Assembly (NCBI RefSeq): GCF_003201935.1
Contig: NZ_QJJL01000003.1
Location: 62,001-126,000, forward strand
Length of the DNA stretch: 64,000 nt
Reading direction: 5' to 3'
Origin: Loktanella sp. PT4BL
GTDB taxonomy: Bacteria; Pseudomonadota; Alphaproteobacteria; Rhodobacterales; Rhodobacteraceae
The notes under the pieces are model-generated. The model worked only from the letters and a program-made list of their open reading frames with translations. It was not told the origin of the DNA and ran no database searches. This document shows, piece by piece, positions 10,233-19,321 of the stretch; the first letter of the stretch is position 1; every line of letters begins with the position of its first letter. A program made the translations under genes and the position numbers.

Positions 10233-11443
10233 GGTTTCAGCAAGGCTTTCATGTCGGTTGCGGGATCAGTGATTAGTGCTGGATCAGGGCTGCGCCCTGC
10301 TTCGATCAAACGCTTGCCGATCATATAGTTGCGCGGATCATTCATGGCATCGACGGCCAGCAGGGTGTCGCCGTTGTAATACCAGTGCGATTGCACACCG
10401 GGCGCGTCGCCCTTGCGGACATAAACATCCGTATAGCCCAAATTCAGCCCTGCGATCTGCAGTTTGCAGTCATATTGATCAGACCAGAACCATGGCTTTG
10501 GCACATAAGGTTCATCGCCGCCCGCGATATTCACCGCTACTGCTTCGGCCTGATCAATCGCATTGCCGACGCTTTCAAGCCGGATGGTCTGGCCGTGAAA
10601 CAGGCATGAGGCACAGTCACCGGCAGCCCAGATATGCGGATCGGACGTGCGCCCGTGACTGTCAGTCGTGATGCCGTTGCTCACGTCAAGCCCTGCACTT
10701 TCCGCCAGAATACTCGCAGGGTTAATTCCGACACCAACGACCGCAAAATCAATCTCCAGCGTTGCGCCATCGGTCAGCAACGCACCGGTGACGTGATCTT
10801 CGCCCAATAGCCGCTCAAGCCCGACACCTTCGCGAATATCAACCCCCTGGCTTTGGTGCAGGGCGCGAAAGTAGTCGGACGTTGCCGGGGCCGCGACCCG
10901 CTGCAAGATCCGGTCCGCCATTTCCACCAGCGTTACCTGTAGCCCCAATTTCGACGCCACCGCCGCCGCTTCAAGCCCGATATACCCGCCGCCGATGATC
11001 AGCACCCGCTTACCTGCGGTGAACGCAGGGGCCATCGCATCTGCATCGCTCAGATCGCGGACGGCAAAAACGCCGTCCAGCATGCCGCCAATGGATGCGG
11101 GCAGGGTGCGCGGATGGGCACCCGTGGTCAGGGCAAGCTCATCGTAGGACAGATGTGTATAGTCGCTGAGCCGGATCGTTTTCGCCGCGCGATCTATCTC
11201 CGTCACGCGGGTATCGAGACGCAAGTTGATCCTGTGCTCGTCATAAAAGGCCGCAGGCCGCAAATAGAGCCGTTCTTCGGCCATTTCGCCGAGCAAATAG
11301 GCTTTGGACAGCGGCGGGCGCTGATAGGGCGGTACCTTTTCCGCACCGATCAGAGTGATGTCCCCCTCAAACCCAACGGTGCGCAGTTTCGCAGCCAGTG
11401 ATGCACCTGCCTGTCCTGCTCCGACGATAACAACGTGCGTCAT
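10229..11443 (-). CDS. FAD-dependent ferredoxin reductase-type oxidoreductase
   Basis: 404 residues. It has the architecture of rhodocoxin/putidaredoxin reductases: an FAD-binding GxGxxG at residues 8-13 (IVGAGQAGAS), a PPYQRPPLSK segment, an NAD-binding Rossmann fold (VLIIGGGYIGLEAA) and the C-terminal FAD motif WAAGDC. Such enzymes pass electrons from NAD(P)H to a small [2Fe-2S] ferredoxin, often serving P450s or dioxygenases. No ferredoxin or oxygenase lies nearby, so the partner is unknown. It is co-transcribed with rsmD and divergent from the peroxiredoxin gene, 92 bases away. Confidence 0.87.
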   Translation of the reverse strand: MTHVVIVGAGQAGASLAAKLRTVGFEGDITLIGAEKVPPYQRPPLSKAYLLGEMAEERLYLRPAAFYDEHRINLRLDTRVTEIDRAAKTIRLSDYTHLSYDELALTTGAHPRTLPASIGGMLDGVFAVRDLSDADAMAPAFTAGKRVLIIGGGYIGLEAAAVASKLGLQVTLVEMADRILQRVAAPATSDYFRALHQSQGVDIREGVGLERLLGEDHVTGALLTDGATLEIDFAVVGVGINPASILAESAGLDVSNGITTDSHGRTSDPHIWAAGDCASCLFHGQTIRLESVGNAIDQAEAVAVNIAGGDEPYVPKPWFWSDQYDCKLQIAGLNLGYTDVYVRKGDAPGVQSHWYYNGDTLLAVDAMNDPRNYMIGKRLIEAGRSPDPALITDPATDMKALLKP

Positions 11444-11535
11444 GGGGGTTCACCTCTTTATGTGACTGGCTGTTGGCTTTTTGCACTCTATATGAGAATG
11501 CGACGGAGAGACAATTCGGAACAAAGGCGAGATTT

Positions 11536-12027
11536 ATGACAATCAAGACAGGTGATACGCTGCCAGATGCAACATTGCTGGTAATGGGCGATGAAGGCCC
11601 ACAGCAGGTACAGCTTTCTGACAAGGTAAAAGGGCGCAAAGTTGTGATCTTTGGTTTGCCCGGGGCCTATACAGGCACATGCACAACCGCGCACGTGCCC
11701 AGCTTTATGGTGACCTATGATGCGTTCATGGAAAAGGGAGTGGATGAAATCATCTGCGTGTCCGTAAACGATCCGTTTGTGATGAAAGCATGGGGCGACA
11801 GCACCCGTGCGATCGAGACCGGTATTACGATGCTGGCTGACGCGGAAAGTGCATTTACCAAAGCCATCGGCATGAACTTCAGCGCAGGCCCCGTCGGGTT
11901 TGTCGACCGCTCCAAGCGCTATGCGATGCTGGTTGAAGACGGCGTTGTGAAAATCCTCAACGAGGAAGAGGGCCCCGGCGTTTGTGAAATCTCTGCTGGC
12001 GAGACGCTCCTGGCGCAATTGGACTAA
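11536..12027 (+). CDS. Peroxiredoxin, Prx5-like
   Basis: 163 residues from ATG 11536; the longer frame has no conserved residues. It reduces hydrogen peroxide and organic hydroperoxides, usually with glutathione/glutaredoxin or thioredoxin as donor. The peroxidatic Cys49 lies in LPGAYTGTCTTAHVPSF, the Prx5 active-site pattern PGxxTxxC. A second cysteine near the C terminus (Cys150, GPGVCEIS) could act as resolving residue. The single-domain form without a fused glutaredoxin is seen here. It is divergent from the ferredoxin reductase-like gene, with which it may share redox control (inference). Confidence 0.92.
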   Translation: MTIKTGDTLPDATLLVMGDEGPQQVQLSDKVKGRKVVIFGLPGAYTGTCTTAHVPSFMVTYDAFMEKGVDEIICVSVNDPFVMKAWGDSTRAIETGITMLADAESAFTKAIGMNFSAGPVGFVDRSKRYAMLVEDGVVKILNEEEGPGVCEISAGETLLAQLD

Positions 12028-12035
12028 GCGACACC

Positions 12036-12063
12036 GACACTGCCCGTATCGGCGGGCAGTGTC
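12036..12063 (+). terminator. Hairpin downstream of the peroxiredoxin gene
   Basis: Perfect 11-bp stem GACACTGCCCG / CGGGCAGTGTC with a 6-base loop, starting 9 bases after the stop codon. It is not followed by a clear T run, so termination may be imperfect or need Rho. Confidence 0.55.
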
Positions 12064-12120
12064 ATTCTGCGTATCGGTGCAGCCCGTTACCATGACACTC
12101 CGCATGCAAGGCCGATCCTG

Positions 12121-12375
12121 ATGGAACCCCAACTGATCGCAATCGCGCTTATTGTGCCTTTTATTCTGGTGTTTATCTATGCAGGTATTCATGAGTACCG
12201 GCGTTACAAGTCAGAGGGCCGCGCGAAATACGGGCTTGTCTACGACGAAGAAACCGGCACGACGCATGTCACCGGTATCGCCGAGGATGACGAGGGGTAC
12301 GATCCGAGTGATTTTGATCCCAGCGGCTACAACGAACCAGAAGAGAGCATTAACGCGCGCGATGACCGCACGTAG
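12121..12375 (+). CDS. Small membrane protein with acidic tail
   Basis: 84 residues: one N-terminal transmembrane helix (LIAIALIVPFILVFIYAG), a short basic stretch (HEYRRYKSEGRAKYG), then a strongly acidic hydrophilic tail rich in Asp, Glu and Gly. The positive-inside rule puts the tail in the cytoplasm. No family is recognised. It stands alone between the peroxiredoxin hairpin and the convergent mscS. It is accepted as a gene because of its membrane-protein pattern and its 255-base frame in an otherwise empty gap. Confidence 0.6.
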   Translation: MEPQLIAIALIVPFILVFIYAGIHEYRRYKSEGRAKYGLVYDEETGTTHVTGIAEDDEGYDPSDFDPSGYNEPEESINARDDRT

Positions 12376-12407
12376 TGTACGGTAATCGCACGGCGGCTCT
12401 TGGCCTC

Positions 12408-13253
12408 TTATCCGTTCACTTGCATCACAGTCCGTGTCGGGAACGGAATCTCGATGCCGCCTGCGTCCAGCGCCTCTTTTACCTTGCGCTTCATGTCGGC
12501 CTGATAGGCAAAGTAATCGCCGCTTGCACACCACACGCGCACCAGAAAATCGACCGAGAAATCGCCCAGATTGTTCACCTGAATGAACGGCGCAGGGTCG
12601 GTCTTTGAACGCGGGTCGGACATGATGGTTTCGCGGATTGTCTCTTCGGCCAGCTTCAGATCAGCCCCGTAGGCTACACCAAAAATCCACTCCGCACGGC
12701 GGGTGTCATAACTGGAGTAGTTCACGATGGTGTTGCCCCAGACCTGACTGTTGGGGATGATGATCTGCACGTTGCTCACCGCTGCCAGTTCTGTGTAGTT
12801 CAGCGTGATCTCTTTCACCGTGCCCATCTGTCCGTTCACCTCGACGAAATCGCCGATTTTGATGGGGCGGAAGAACACAATCATGACACCGGCTGCGACA
12901 TTCGACAGCGTGCCCTGCAGGGCCAGACCAATCGCAAGACCGGCGGCACCGATGACCGCGACAACCGATGTTGTCTGTACACCAAAGGTGTTGAGTACGA
13001 AGAGGAACGCAAAGCCGATAACAATATAGCGCGCCACGTTCCCCAGAAAGTTGAACAGCGTGATATCCAGATGCGCATAGGACTGCCCCAGCCCGATCAG
13101 GCGCTTGCGCACCCAGCCGCCCAGCAGAAAGCCCACGAACAGGATCGCGACAACGGCCAACACACTGCCGACGGCGGATGCAAGGAACTGGATCGTCAGC
13201 AGATCACCGATCGTATTGCCGTTCCAGATCACGGTATTGAGTAGCTGCTCCAC
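12408..13253 (-). CDS. Small-conductance mechanosensitive channel, MscS family
   Basis: 281 residues, close to E. coli MscS length. Three N-terminal membrane helices end in the pore-lining TM3 (VIGAAGLAIGLALQGTLSNV, about residues 100-120). The beta domain (PIKIGDFVEVNGQMGTVKEI) and the C-terminal alpha/beta vestibule follow. It opens under membrane tension to release solutes during hypo-osmotic shock. It is the last gene of a leftward run and starts right after the stop of the pterin dehydratase gene. Confidence 0.93.
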   Translation of the reverse strand: MEQLLNTVIWNGNTIGDLLTIQFLASAVGSVLAVVAILFVGFLLGGWVRKRLIGLGQSYAHLDITLFNFLGNVARYIVIGFAFLFVLNTFGVQTTSVVAVIGAAGLAIGLALQGTLSNVAAGVMIVFFRPIKIGDFVEVNGQMGTVKEITLNYTELAAVSNVQIIIPNSQVWGNTIVNYSSYDTRRAEWIFGVAYGADLKLAEETIRETIMSDPRSKTDPAPFIQVNNLGDFSVDFLVRVWCASGDYFAYQADMKRKVKEALDAGGIEIPFPTRTVMQVNG

Positions 13254-13254
13254 A

Positions 13255-13554
13255 TTAGCCTCCGGCGAGTTGGTCCATTTTCGCGCCCAGTTTGGCGTCC
13301 AGCGCGCTTAGGCCATCTGCGTCATGTGTCGTCAAGGTCACCTTCACGGTTTTGTAGACATTGAACCACTCGGGGTGGTGGTTCAGCTTTTCCGCCCAGA
13401 TCGCGGCGCGTGTCATGAAACCGAACGCCTCGACAAAGTTGGCAAAGACGAATTCCTTATGGATCGCCTCACCGCCCTCGGCGAGCGTCCAGCCATTTGC
13501 GAGCAGTGGTTCGATCAGTTCTTTGTGCTCGGCAGCGGTCAGTTTGTCGGTCAT
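13255..13554 (-). CDS. 4a-hydroxytetrahydrobiopterin dehydratase (pterin-4a-carbinolamine dehydratase)
   Basis: 99 residues, the full family length. It regenerates pterin cofactor by dehydrating the 4a-carbinolamine. The signature His59-His60-Pro61 (LNHHPEW), Tyr67 and the [12 protein letters not shown] motif with His77 are present. There is no phenylalanine hydroxylase gene in the window, so its substrate source is not shown here. The start overlaps the DUF482 stop by 4 bases (ATGA) and its stop is 1 base before mscS, so the genes are translationally linked. Confidence 0.93.
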   Translation of the reverse strand: MTDKLTAAEHKELIEPLLANGWTLAEGGEAIHKEFVFANFVEAFGFMTRAAIWAEKLNHHPEWFNVYKTVKVTLTTHDADGLSALDAKLGAKMDQLAGG

Positions 13555-14735
13555 TGGTGGTCCTCCATATTGGATTTGCGGAACGGGCCATAGCTCGTCA
13601 GCACCTCGATTTCGTGATCAATCGCTTCGCGCTCGGCCTCAAGGTAGCGGGCGACGGCGTCTTTGAATCCTGCGTCGCCGAACCAGTGCAGCGAATGGGT
13701 GGCGACGGGCAGATACCCGCGTGCGAGTTTATGTTCGCCCTGCGCACCGGCCTCGACCTTGCCCAGTCCGTGTTGGATCGCATAGTCGATCGCACGATAG
13801 TAACAGACCTCGAAATGCAGGCAATCGTGGTGCTCGATACAGCCCCAGTAGCGCCCGTAAAGCGTATCGCGCCCGATGAAATTCAGTGCCCCTGCCACGG
13901 GCCGTCCGTCGCGCAGGGCCAGCACCATCAGCATATCATCGCGGAGCGTTTCCTGCGCGTAATCGAAAAACGCCCGCGTCAGATAAGGCGTGCCCCATTT
14001 GCGGTTGCCGGTGTCCTGATAGAACACCCAGAACGCATCCCAATGTTCAGGCTTGATCTGGTCGCCCGTCAGCGAGACGATCTCGCCGCCGAAATCATTC
14101 GCCGTTTTGCGTTCCTTGCGCATGTTCTTGCGTTTGCGACTGGAAAGCGAGCCGAGGAAGGCGTCGAAGTCGGCGTAGCCATCGTTTACCCAGTGAAACT
14201 GTTGCCCGATGCGGGCCAGCAGGCCCATTTCTGCGCCAGCAAGCGCCTCGGCCTCGGTGCAAAACGTGGCATGAACGGACGATAGTTGGTTATCGGCGGC
14301 AATCTGCACCGCCCCTTGGATCAGTGCCGACATGCCCGCCGCCTCAAACCCCGGTTTGGTCAGAAACCGCCGCCCCGTGGCCGGGGTGAACGGCACCGCG
14401 ATTTGCAGTTTCGGGTAATACCGCCCACCTGCATTTTCATAGGCATGGGCCCAGTTGTGATCGAAGATATATTCGCCCTGGCTATGCCCTTTGGCATAAA
14501 GCGGGGCGACGGCGATCATGACGTCATCCTGTTTCGCGGTCAGATAGCGCGGCTGCCAGCCCGTGCCGGGGCCAACCGATCTGCTGTCCTCCAACGCCTT
14601 CAGAAAGCGATGTGTTGTAAACGGATCATCGGGGCGGCCATCTGCTGCCTCGGGACATGCGCATGCATCCCATTCTGCCGCGTCAATCGCGTTGATGGTC
14701 GGGTGCGCGGTGATTTCGATGGGTGCGTCGCTCAT
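13551..14735 (-). CDS. DUF482/COG3146 family protein, GNAT-fold, possible peptidogalycan-type acyltransferase
   Basis: About 394 residues from ATG 14735; a TTG three codons upstream is also possible. Members of COG3146 carry two GNAT-like (FemABX-related) domains. Conserved stretches include [13 protein letters not shown] near the middle and [20 protein letters not shown], then [15 protein letters not shown] near the C terminus. The biochemical role is not established; peptidogalycan biosynthesis is the usual database label. It sits between the glycerophosphodiesterase and pterin dehydratase genes in a leftward operon. Confidence 0.85.
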   Translation of the reverse strand: MSDAPIEITAHPTINAIDAAEWDACACPEAADGRPDDPFTTHRFLKALEDSRSVGPGTGWQPRYLTAKQDDVMIAVAPLYAKGHSQGEYIFDHNWAHAYENAGGRYYPKLQIAVPFTPATGRRFLTKPGFEAAGMSALIQGAVQIAADNQLSSVHATFCTEAEALAGAEMGLLARIGQQFHWVNDGYADFDAFLGSLSSRKRKNMRKERKTANDFGGEIVSLTGDQIKPEHWDAFWVFYQDTGNRKWGTPYLTRAFFDYAQETLRDDMLMVLALRDGRPVAGALNFIGRDTLYGRYWGCIEHHDCLHFEVCYYRAIDYAIQHGLGKVEAGAQGEHKLARGYLPVATHSLHWFGDAGFKDAVARYLEAEREAIDHEIEVLTSYGPFRKSNMEDHQ

Positions 14736-14766
14736 ACCTTGCAACTTGTGTGCATCGGGTGCGGCG

Positions 14767-15519
14767 TCAAGCCAAGTAGCCCTCGAATGTCACATTATCC
14801 ACGATCTGCCGTGCCTTTGCTTCAGCCTCAAAAGAGCGGATTGTCCATGTAAAGATATGCGCCCCTTGTGCTTTGAGGTCGGCCACGCGCGGGCGGTCAA
14901 GATCGGTGGATTCGTGGCTGATAAAACAAGCGCCCACGCGGTCGTAGTCGGGGATTTCGCGCAGGACGTCGCGAACGGCCTCGGGGACTTCGGGCCAGAA
15001 GACCGCCTCATAGCTGGACGTCGTTATTCCGCGCGGGATGTGGGGCGCATATTGCGCGCAAGCGGCCACAGAATGAGGGTTGAAAGACATGAGCGCCACA
15101 TCACCGGTGTAGTCGGCAAGTGCGTCACACACGGCCTTTTCGAGCGGCCCCACACCGGGGCCCATCGCGCCGTCCTGATCCTTGATCTCGATCAGCAGCG
15201 GCACTTTTCCACCCACCAAGTCCAGCACGGCCTCCAGCGACGGAATGGTGCCGCCGTCATCTGTGAGTGGGATTTCCTCTAACGCAGCACGCGTTCGATC
15301 ACGCACTGGCCCCGATTCTGCTGTCAATCTATCCAGGGTATCGTCATGGAATACCATTGCATGACCGTCGCTGGTCAGCTGCACATCCATTTCGATCCCG
15401 TATCCGGCATCAAGAGCGGCCTGAATGGATTTGAGGCTGTTCTCGACCCGCCCCGCCTTGCGGTCATGCAAGGCGCGGTGGGTGATGGGGCGGGCAAAGA
15501 AGGACGCAGGCAGTGTCAT
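14767..15519 (-). CDS. Glycerophosphodiester phosphodiesterase family protein
   Basis: 250 residues, cytoplasmic by lack of a signal peptide. It hydrolyses glycerophosphodiesters from phospholipid turnover to glycerol-3-phosphate and alcohol. The TIM-barrel active-site residues are readable: His14-Arg15, Glu26-Asn27, Glu43 and Asp45 (GIEMDVQLTSDG), His58-Asp59 (VFHDDTLDRLT) and a later LLIEIKD. The start overlaps the ridA stop by 4 bases. It resembles UgpQ-like enzymes without a lipid anchor. Confidence 0.92.
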   Translation of the reverse strand: MTLPASFFARPITHRALHDRKAGRVENSLKSIQAALDAGYGIEMDVQLTSDGHAMVFHDDTLDRLTAESGPVRDRTRAALEEIPLTDDGGTIPSLEAVLDLVGGKVPLLIEIKDQDGAMGPGVGPLEKAVCDALADYTGDVALMSFNPHSVAACAQYAPHIPRGITTSSYEAVFWPEVPEAVRDVLREIPDYDRVGACFISHESTDLDRPRVADLKAQGAHIFTWTIRSFEAEAKARQIVDNVTFEGYLA

Positions 15520-15977
15520 TTGATCTGGAAGATCGCTTCGATTTCGACCGCGACGCCGAAGGGCAGGCTAGCCGCACTGACCGCTGATCGCGCATGACGG
15601 CCCTTGTCGCCCAAGGCGGCGACCAAAAAGTCGGACGCGCCATTGATCACTTTGGGTTGGTCGCCGAAATCCGCGGTCGAATTCACGAAACCTGTCAGTT
15701 TCACGACACGGACCAACCGGTCGATATCGCCGCCACAGGCGGCCTTGAGTTGTGCCAGAAGGCTGATCGCGCAGGTTCTGGCCGCATCGGCGCCGGCCTC
15801 TGCCTCCATATCGGCGCCAAGTTTGCCTTTGATCATCCGATCGGCATTGGCCGAAATCTGGCCTGAGACATATACGATGTCGCCAGCGACAACATAGGGA
15901 ACATAGTTGGCAGCGGGGGCTGGGGCGTCAGGCAATGTTACGCCCAATTCGGCCAGTTTGGATTCGATTACACTCAT
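15516..15977 (-). CDS. RidA family protein (2-iminobutanoate/2-iminopropanoate deaminase-like)
   Basis: 153 residues, somewhat longer than classical RidA (about 128), matching the YjgF-like subgroup. The start is ATG 15977, preceded by an AGGAG-like site (caggagaacgacc); the longer frame is not conserved. Recognisable parts are YVPYVVAGDIVYVSGQIS, the central LLAQLKAACGG and the C-terminal ARSAVSAASLPFGVAVEIEA, where the subgroup arginine sits. RidA proteins hydrolyse reactive enamines/imines from PLP enzymes. First gene of a leftward operon of five. Confidence 0.88.
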   Translation of the reverse strand: MSVIESKLAELGVTLPDAPAPAANYVPYVVAGDIVYVSGQISANADRMIKGKLGADMEAEAGADAARTCAISLLAQLKAACGGDIDRLVRVVKLTGFVNSTADFGDQPKVINGASDFLVAALGDKGRHARSAVSAASLPFGVAVEIEAIFQIK

Positions 15978-16159
15978 GGTCGTTCTCCTGTCATTTGCGC
16001 GCACGCTAGCGAGCAAACCGGCAGGGCGCAATCGTCACTCTGAGCTGTTTTGGGGAAACCGAAGTGTCGCCCTTTTGCACAGGGTGGTGCGTCCTGTTGC
16101 CCTTTGGGCAAGATCGAAGATTGAAACAGCGGCCGGAATTGCGCAATGATGCAACTCTG

Positions 16160-16525
16160 ATGCGATTGAGTTTGACCGATATCTCTTTTGGGCTGGCTTT
16201 TCTGCCTGCTGCCCTTTGGGCCAGCCCCTATGATGGCGTCTACAAGCAGACGGCGAATGCGGAATGTGCGCTGGTCGGTGTGGATGGCGGATCGCTCAAG
16301 ATCGAAGAAAATATCTTCTACGGCGTCGAGGTCGAGTGTCATATGATCAACCCTGTCGAGGTCGAGGATATGAACGCCACGATCTACGAGATGCAATGCT
16401 CGGGCGAGGGCGAGGCATGGACCGAGCGCGCGATGTTGATGCCCGATGCGCAAGGCACCGGACTCTACATGATCTGGAGCGGCTATGCGTTCCGCTATGA
16501 CCGGTGTGAGGCCCCCGTCCGCTAG
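16160..16525 (+). CDS. Small secreted protein of unknown function
   Basis: 121 residues from ATG 16160, which begins a signal peptide (MRLSLTDISFGLAFLPAALWA). The mature protein has four cysteines (AECALVG, ECHMIN, MQCSGE, DRCEAP), which suits two periplasmic disulfides. I do not recognise a named family, but the pattern is that of small Rhodobacterales exported proteins. Its TAG stop overlaps the stop of the convergent penicillin-binding protein gene in the four bases CTAG. Confidence 0.65.
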   Translation: MRLSLTDISFGLAFLPAALWASPYDGVYKQTANAECALVGVDGGSLKIEENIFYGVEVECHMINPVEVEDMNATIYEMQCSGEGEAWTERAMLMPDAQGTGLYMIWSGYAFRYDRCEAPVR

Positions 16526-18681
16526 TTCGTTCCGGTCAGGATACTGTCGAGCAGGTTCAGGATATCCTGCGCCGGTGCTTCGCCGCCCTGGCTTTCAAGT
16601 ACACCTGTTGCAAAGGGCCGTTGCGGAATACTCATCGGCAGGGGCGTGGGTTGCTGGCCGCTCAGGACGCGCTGCATCGTTTCGCGCCATATCGTGGCAG
16701 GCAGGCCGCCGCCCGTTACGCCGGTCAGACGCCGGTTGTCATCGTAACCCATCCAGACGCCGGTGACGTAATCGCCGGTAAAACCGATAAACCATGCGTC
16801 ACGTGATCCTTGGGTCGTGCCGGTCTTGGCTGCGATCTGCCAGCCGTCAATGCGCGCACGCGTTCCGGTGCCTTCCTCGACAACCTTTGTCATCATCCAT
16901 GTCAGTTGGCGCGCGGCCTCTTGGCGGATGATCCTTTCGCCGATGCCTGCGTCCTGCGCGTCCATAAGCGGGGTATCATCGCCCATGAAGCGCAACTCTG
17001 TCAGGCCATAAGGTGTCACCGCGGACCCACCATTGAGAATACCCGCAAACGCACCTGTCATATCCAGCAGCGTGCTTTCCGAAACGCCAAGCGCCAAGGC
17101 GGGACCCGCAGCCAGATCGCCCTCGATCCCGAAACCGGCGGCAACATTGCGCACCAGTTCGCGGCCGACTTCTTCGGACAGCACGATCGCAGGAATGTTG
17201 CGGCTGGTAGCCAGCGCGTCCACCATCGTGACCGGCCCCAAGAATTCACGATCATAGTTTTCGGGGCACCAGTTGGGCGAGCCGCGCCGCTGCCAGCACG
17301 TCGGCGCATCGTCGATCATGTCATAGGGCGACATGCCCAGATCAAGCGCGGCAGCATAGATGAAGGGCTTAAAGGCCGAGCCGGTTTGCCGCAGAGCTTG
17401 TGTTGCGCGGTTGAACGCGCCTGTTGCACTGATGTTGCGACCGCCCACCATGGCGCGAACGGCGCCATCGGCCGACATCACGACAATTGCAGCCTGCGCC
17501 TCGGACCCTTCGCGCACCTCGTTTTCAAACACCTGCAACAGCGCCTCTTCAGCGGCGGTCTGAATGCGCTGGTCAAGTGTCGTGCGGATGATCACATCCT
17601 CTGTCGTGTTGCGGGTAAAGAACTCCGGTCCGCTATCCATCACCCAATCGGCAAAGAACCCGCCAGAGCTGGCGCGGGCTGCATCAGAAAGTGTCGCAGG
17701 GTTCAGGCGGGCATTGCGCGCCTGTTCCGCCGTCAGATAGTCCTGATCTTCCATCAGGCCGATCACGACCGATGCGCGATCTTGGGCACGTTGCAGGTTG
17801 CGGGTGGGGGCATTGGCTGAAGGCGCTGTCAGCAATCCGGCCAGCATCGCGGCCTGTGCGGGGTTTACCTCGGCTGCGGAAATCCCGAAATAGCGCTGGG
17901 CTGCGGCCTCAAACCCGCGGCTGCCCGCACCCAGATAGGCGCGGTTCAGATAGATCGTGAGGATTTCTTCCTTGGTGTATTTGATTTCCATCCCGACCGA
18001 GAACACCGCCTCGCGCGCCTTGCGCCAAAGCGATGACTGGCGGCAATCGGCCTCATAGGCGCGCTCGCTCTCCCAGACCGCTGGGTCAAACGGTACGCCG
18101 AGACACAACAGTTTGGCAGTTTGCTGTGTGATCGTGGACCCCCCGTTGCCGGAAAGCGGGCCGCGCCCTTCGCGCAGGTTGATCCGCACGGCCGAGGCGA
18201 TACCACGGGGCGAAATCCCGAAGTGGCGGTAGAATCGTTTGTCTTCGGTCGCGACAACAGCATTGTGCAAATAGGGCGACACGGTTTCAGCTGTGACCAT
18301 CCCGCCAAACTGGTCGCCGCGCCACGCGAAAACACTGCCCGACACATCTGTCATCGTGACAGATCCGCGTGTGCGACCGTCGATCAGCTCTGAAACATCC
18401 GGCAGTTGCGACGCGAAATAAAGCGAAAAGCCCCCGATGATCAGACCCGTGACAAGACCCACCCGCCAAGACAGGGCCCAGATCAGGCGGATCATCCAGC
18501 GAAACGGTGCGAGGATCCAGCCGATCACGCCGCGCGGCTTGGCTCGCTTGGGCACTGCCTTGCGCCGGGCCGCCGGTTTTGCGGGCTTCTTGCTCTGTCC
18601 CGTGGCCTTCTTGGCCGCAGGTTTTGCTGTATAGCGTTTGTCGGCCACCAAAGGGGGCCGCTTTCTGCCGTTTCCACTCAT
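16522..18681 (-). CDS. Class A penicillin-binding protein (transglycosylase/transpeptidase, PBP1A family)
   Basis: 719 residues from ATG 18681. A basic Lys/Ala/Pro-rich cytoplasmic tail (1-50) precedes one membrane helix (~73-90). The GT51 glycosyltransferase has Glu146-Asp147 (TEDKRFYRHFG) and GGSTITQQ at 181-188. The transpeptidase has the active Ser435 in SAFK (435-438), SRN at 493-495 and KTGT at 619-622. It polymerises lipid II and cross-links peptidoglycan in the periplasm. The tail is short for PBP1A and no OB insert stands out, so it may be nearer PBP1C/2D-type class A enzymes. Confidence 0.92.
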   Translation of the reverse strand: MSGNGRKRPPLVADKRYTAKPAAKKATGQSKKPAKPAARRKAVPKRAKPRGVIGWILAPFRWMIRLIWALSWRVGLVTGLIIGGFSLYFASQLPDVSELIDGRTRGSVTMTDVSGSVFAWRGDQFGGMVTAETVSPYLHNAVVATEDKRFYRHFGISPRGIASAVRINLREGRGPLSGNGGSTITQQTAKLLCLGVPFDPAVWESERAYEADCRQSSLWRKAREAVFSVGMEIKYTKEEILTIYLNRAYLGAGSRGFEAAAQRYFGISAAEVNPAQAAMLAGLLTAPSANAPTRNLQRAQDRASVVIGLMEDQDYLTAEQARNARLNPATLSDAARASSGGFFADWVMDSGPEFFTRNTTEDVIIRTTLDQRIQTAAEEALLQVFENEVREGSEAQAAIVVMSADGAVRAMVGGRNISATGAFNRATQALRQTGSAFKPFIYAAALDLGMSPYDMIDDAPTCWQRRGSPNWCPENYDREFLGPVTMVDALATSRNIPAIVLSEEVGRELVRNVAAGFGIEGDLAAGPALALGVSESTLLDMTGAFAGILNGGSAVTPYGLTELRFMGDDTPLMDAQDAGIGERIIRQEAARQLTWMMTKVVEEGTGTRARIDGWQIAAKTGTTQGSRDAWFIGFTGDYVTGVWMGYDDNRRLTGVTGGGLPATIWRETMQRVLSGQQPTPLPMSIPQRPFATGVLESQGGEAPAQDILNLLDSILTGTN

Positions 18682-18960
18682 GATCCGCTCGATTGACTGC
18701 TTTGGGGTCTGATTTTTGCGCACTATAGCCCGCCCGCCTGAGAATGTAGAGCGCGGATGAGTCGGCGCATGAGCCTTTTTATGCCGCCTAAAATTTAGGC
18801 TAAGCGCCCAATTTGTGCAAAAAATGTGCAAAGTGGTGCGTTAACCCCCTGTTCAGCAGTGCGCGAAATCTTGTCGCCGGGGTGATGGCGGGCTCTTTGT
18901 CTCCCTGCAAGCGGGCGCTGCCGAAATTGGGCCTGCAGTAGTATTTGCAAGGGGAAGAAC

Positions 18961-19299
18961 GTGAAACTCATCATTGCAACAATCAAACCGTTCAAGCTCG
19001 AGGAGGTCCGCGAGGCGCTGACCACCGTTGGCGTGCGCGGCATGATGGTGTCTGAAATCAAGGGCTTCGGCTCACAATCCGGTCACACTGAGATCTACCG
19101 CGGCGCAGAATATGCGGTGAACTTCGTGCCAAAGGTCAAGCTCGAGATCGTCGTGCAGGACAGCATGGCCGAGCAGGTCGTGTCCACCATCGCAACCACC
19201 GCCAAGACCGAGAAGATCGGCGACGGCAAGATCTTCGTACTCGACGTTGAAAGTGCGCTGCGCGTGCGGACCGGCGAGACCAATGATGACGCGCTTTAA
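18961..19299 (+). CDS. glnK: Nitrogen regulatory protein P-II
   Basis: 112 residues from GTG 18961, which has AAGGGGAAG just upstream. P-II trimers sense 2-oxoglutarate, ATP/ADP and glutamine, and are uridylylated at the T-loop Tyr51, here in EIYRGAEY. The C-terminal signature KIGDGKIFVLDVESALRVRTGE is present. Direct linkage to amtB marks it as the GlnK-type paralogue that plugs the ammonium channel when nitrogen is plentiful. The 279-base gap 18682-18960 has no gene. Confidence 0.96.
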   Translation: MKLIIATIKPFKLEEVREALTTVGVRGMMVSEIKGFGSQSGHTEIYRGAEYAVNFVPKVKLEIVVQDSMAEQVVSTIATTAKTEKIGDGKIFVLDVESALRVRTGETNDDAL

Positions 19300-19321
19300 T
19301 CGCGGAACGAGGGACAAAACT

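Noticed and set aside
18886..18901. Sigma-54-like sequence TGGCGGGCTCTTTGTC upstream of glnK
   Set aside because: The -12 element has GT instead of GC, and NtrC-controlled genes in Rhodobacterales commonly use other sigma factors; support is too weak.
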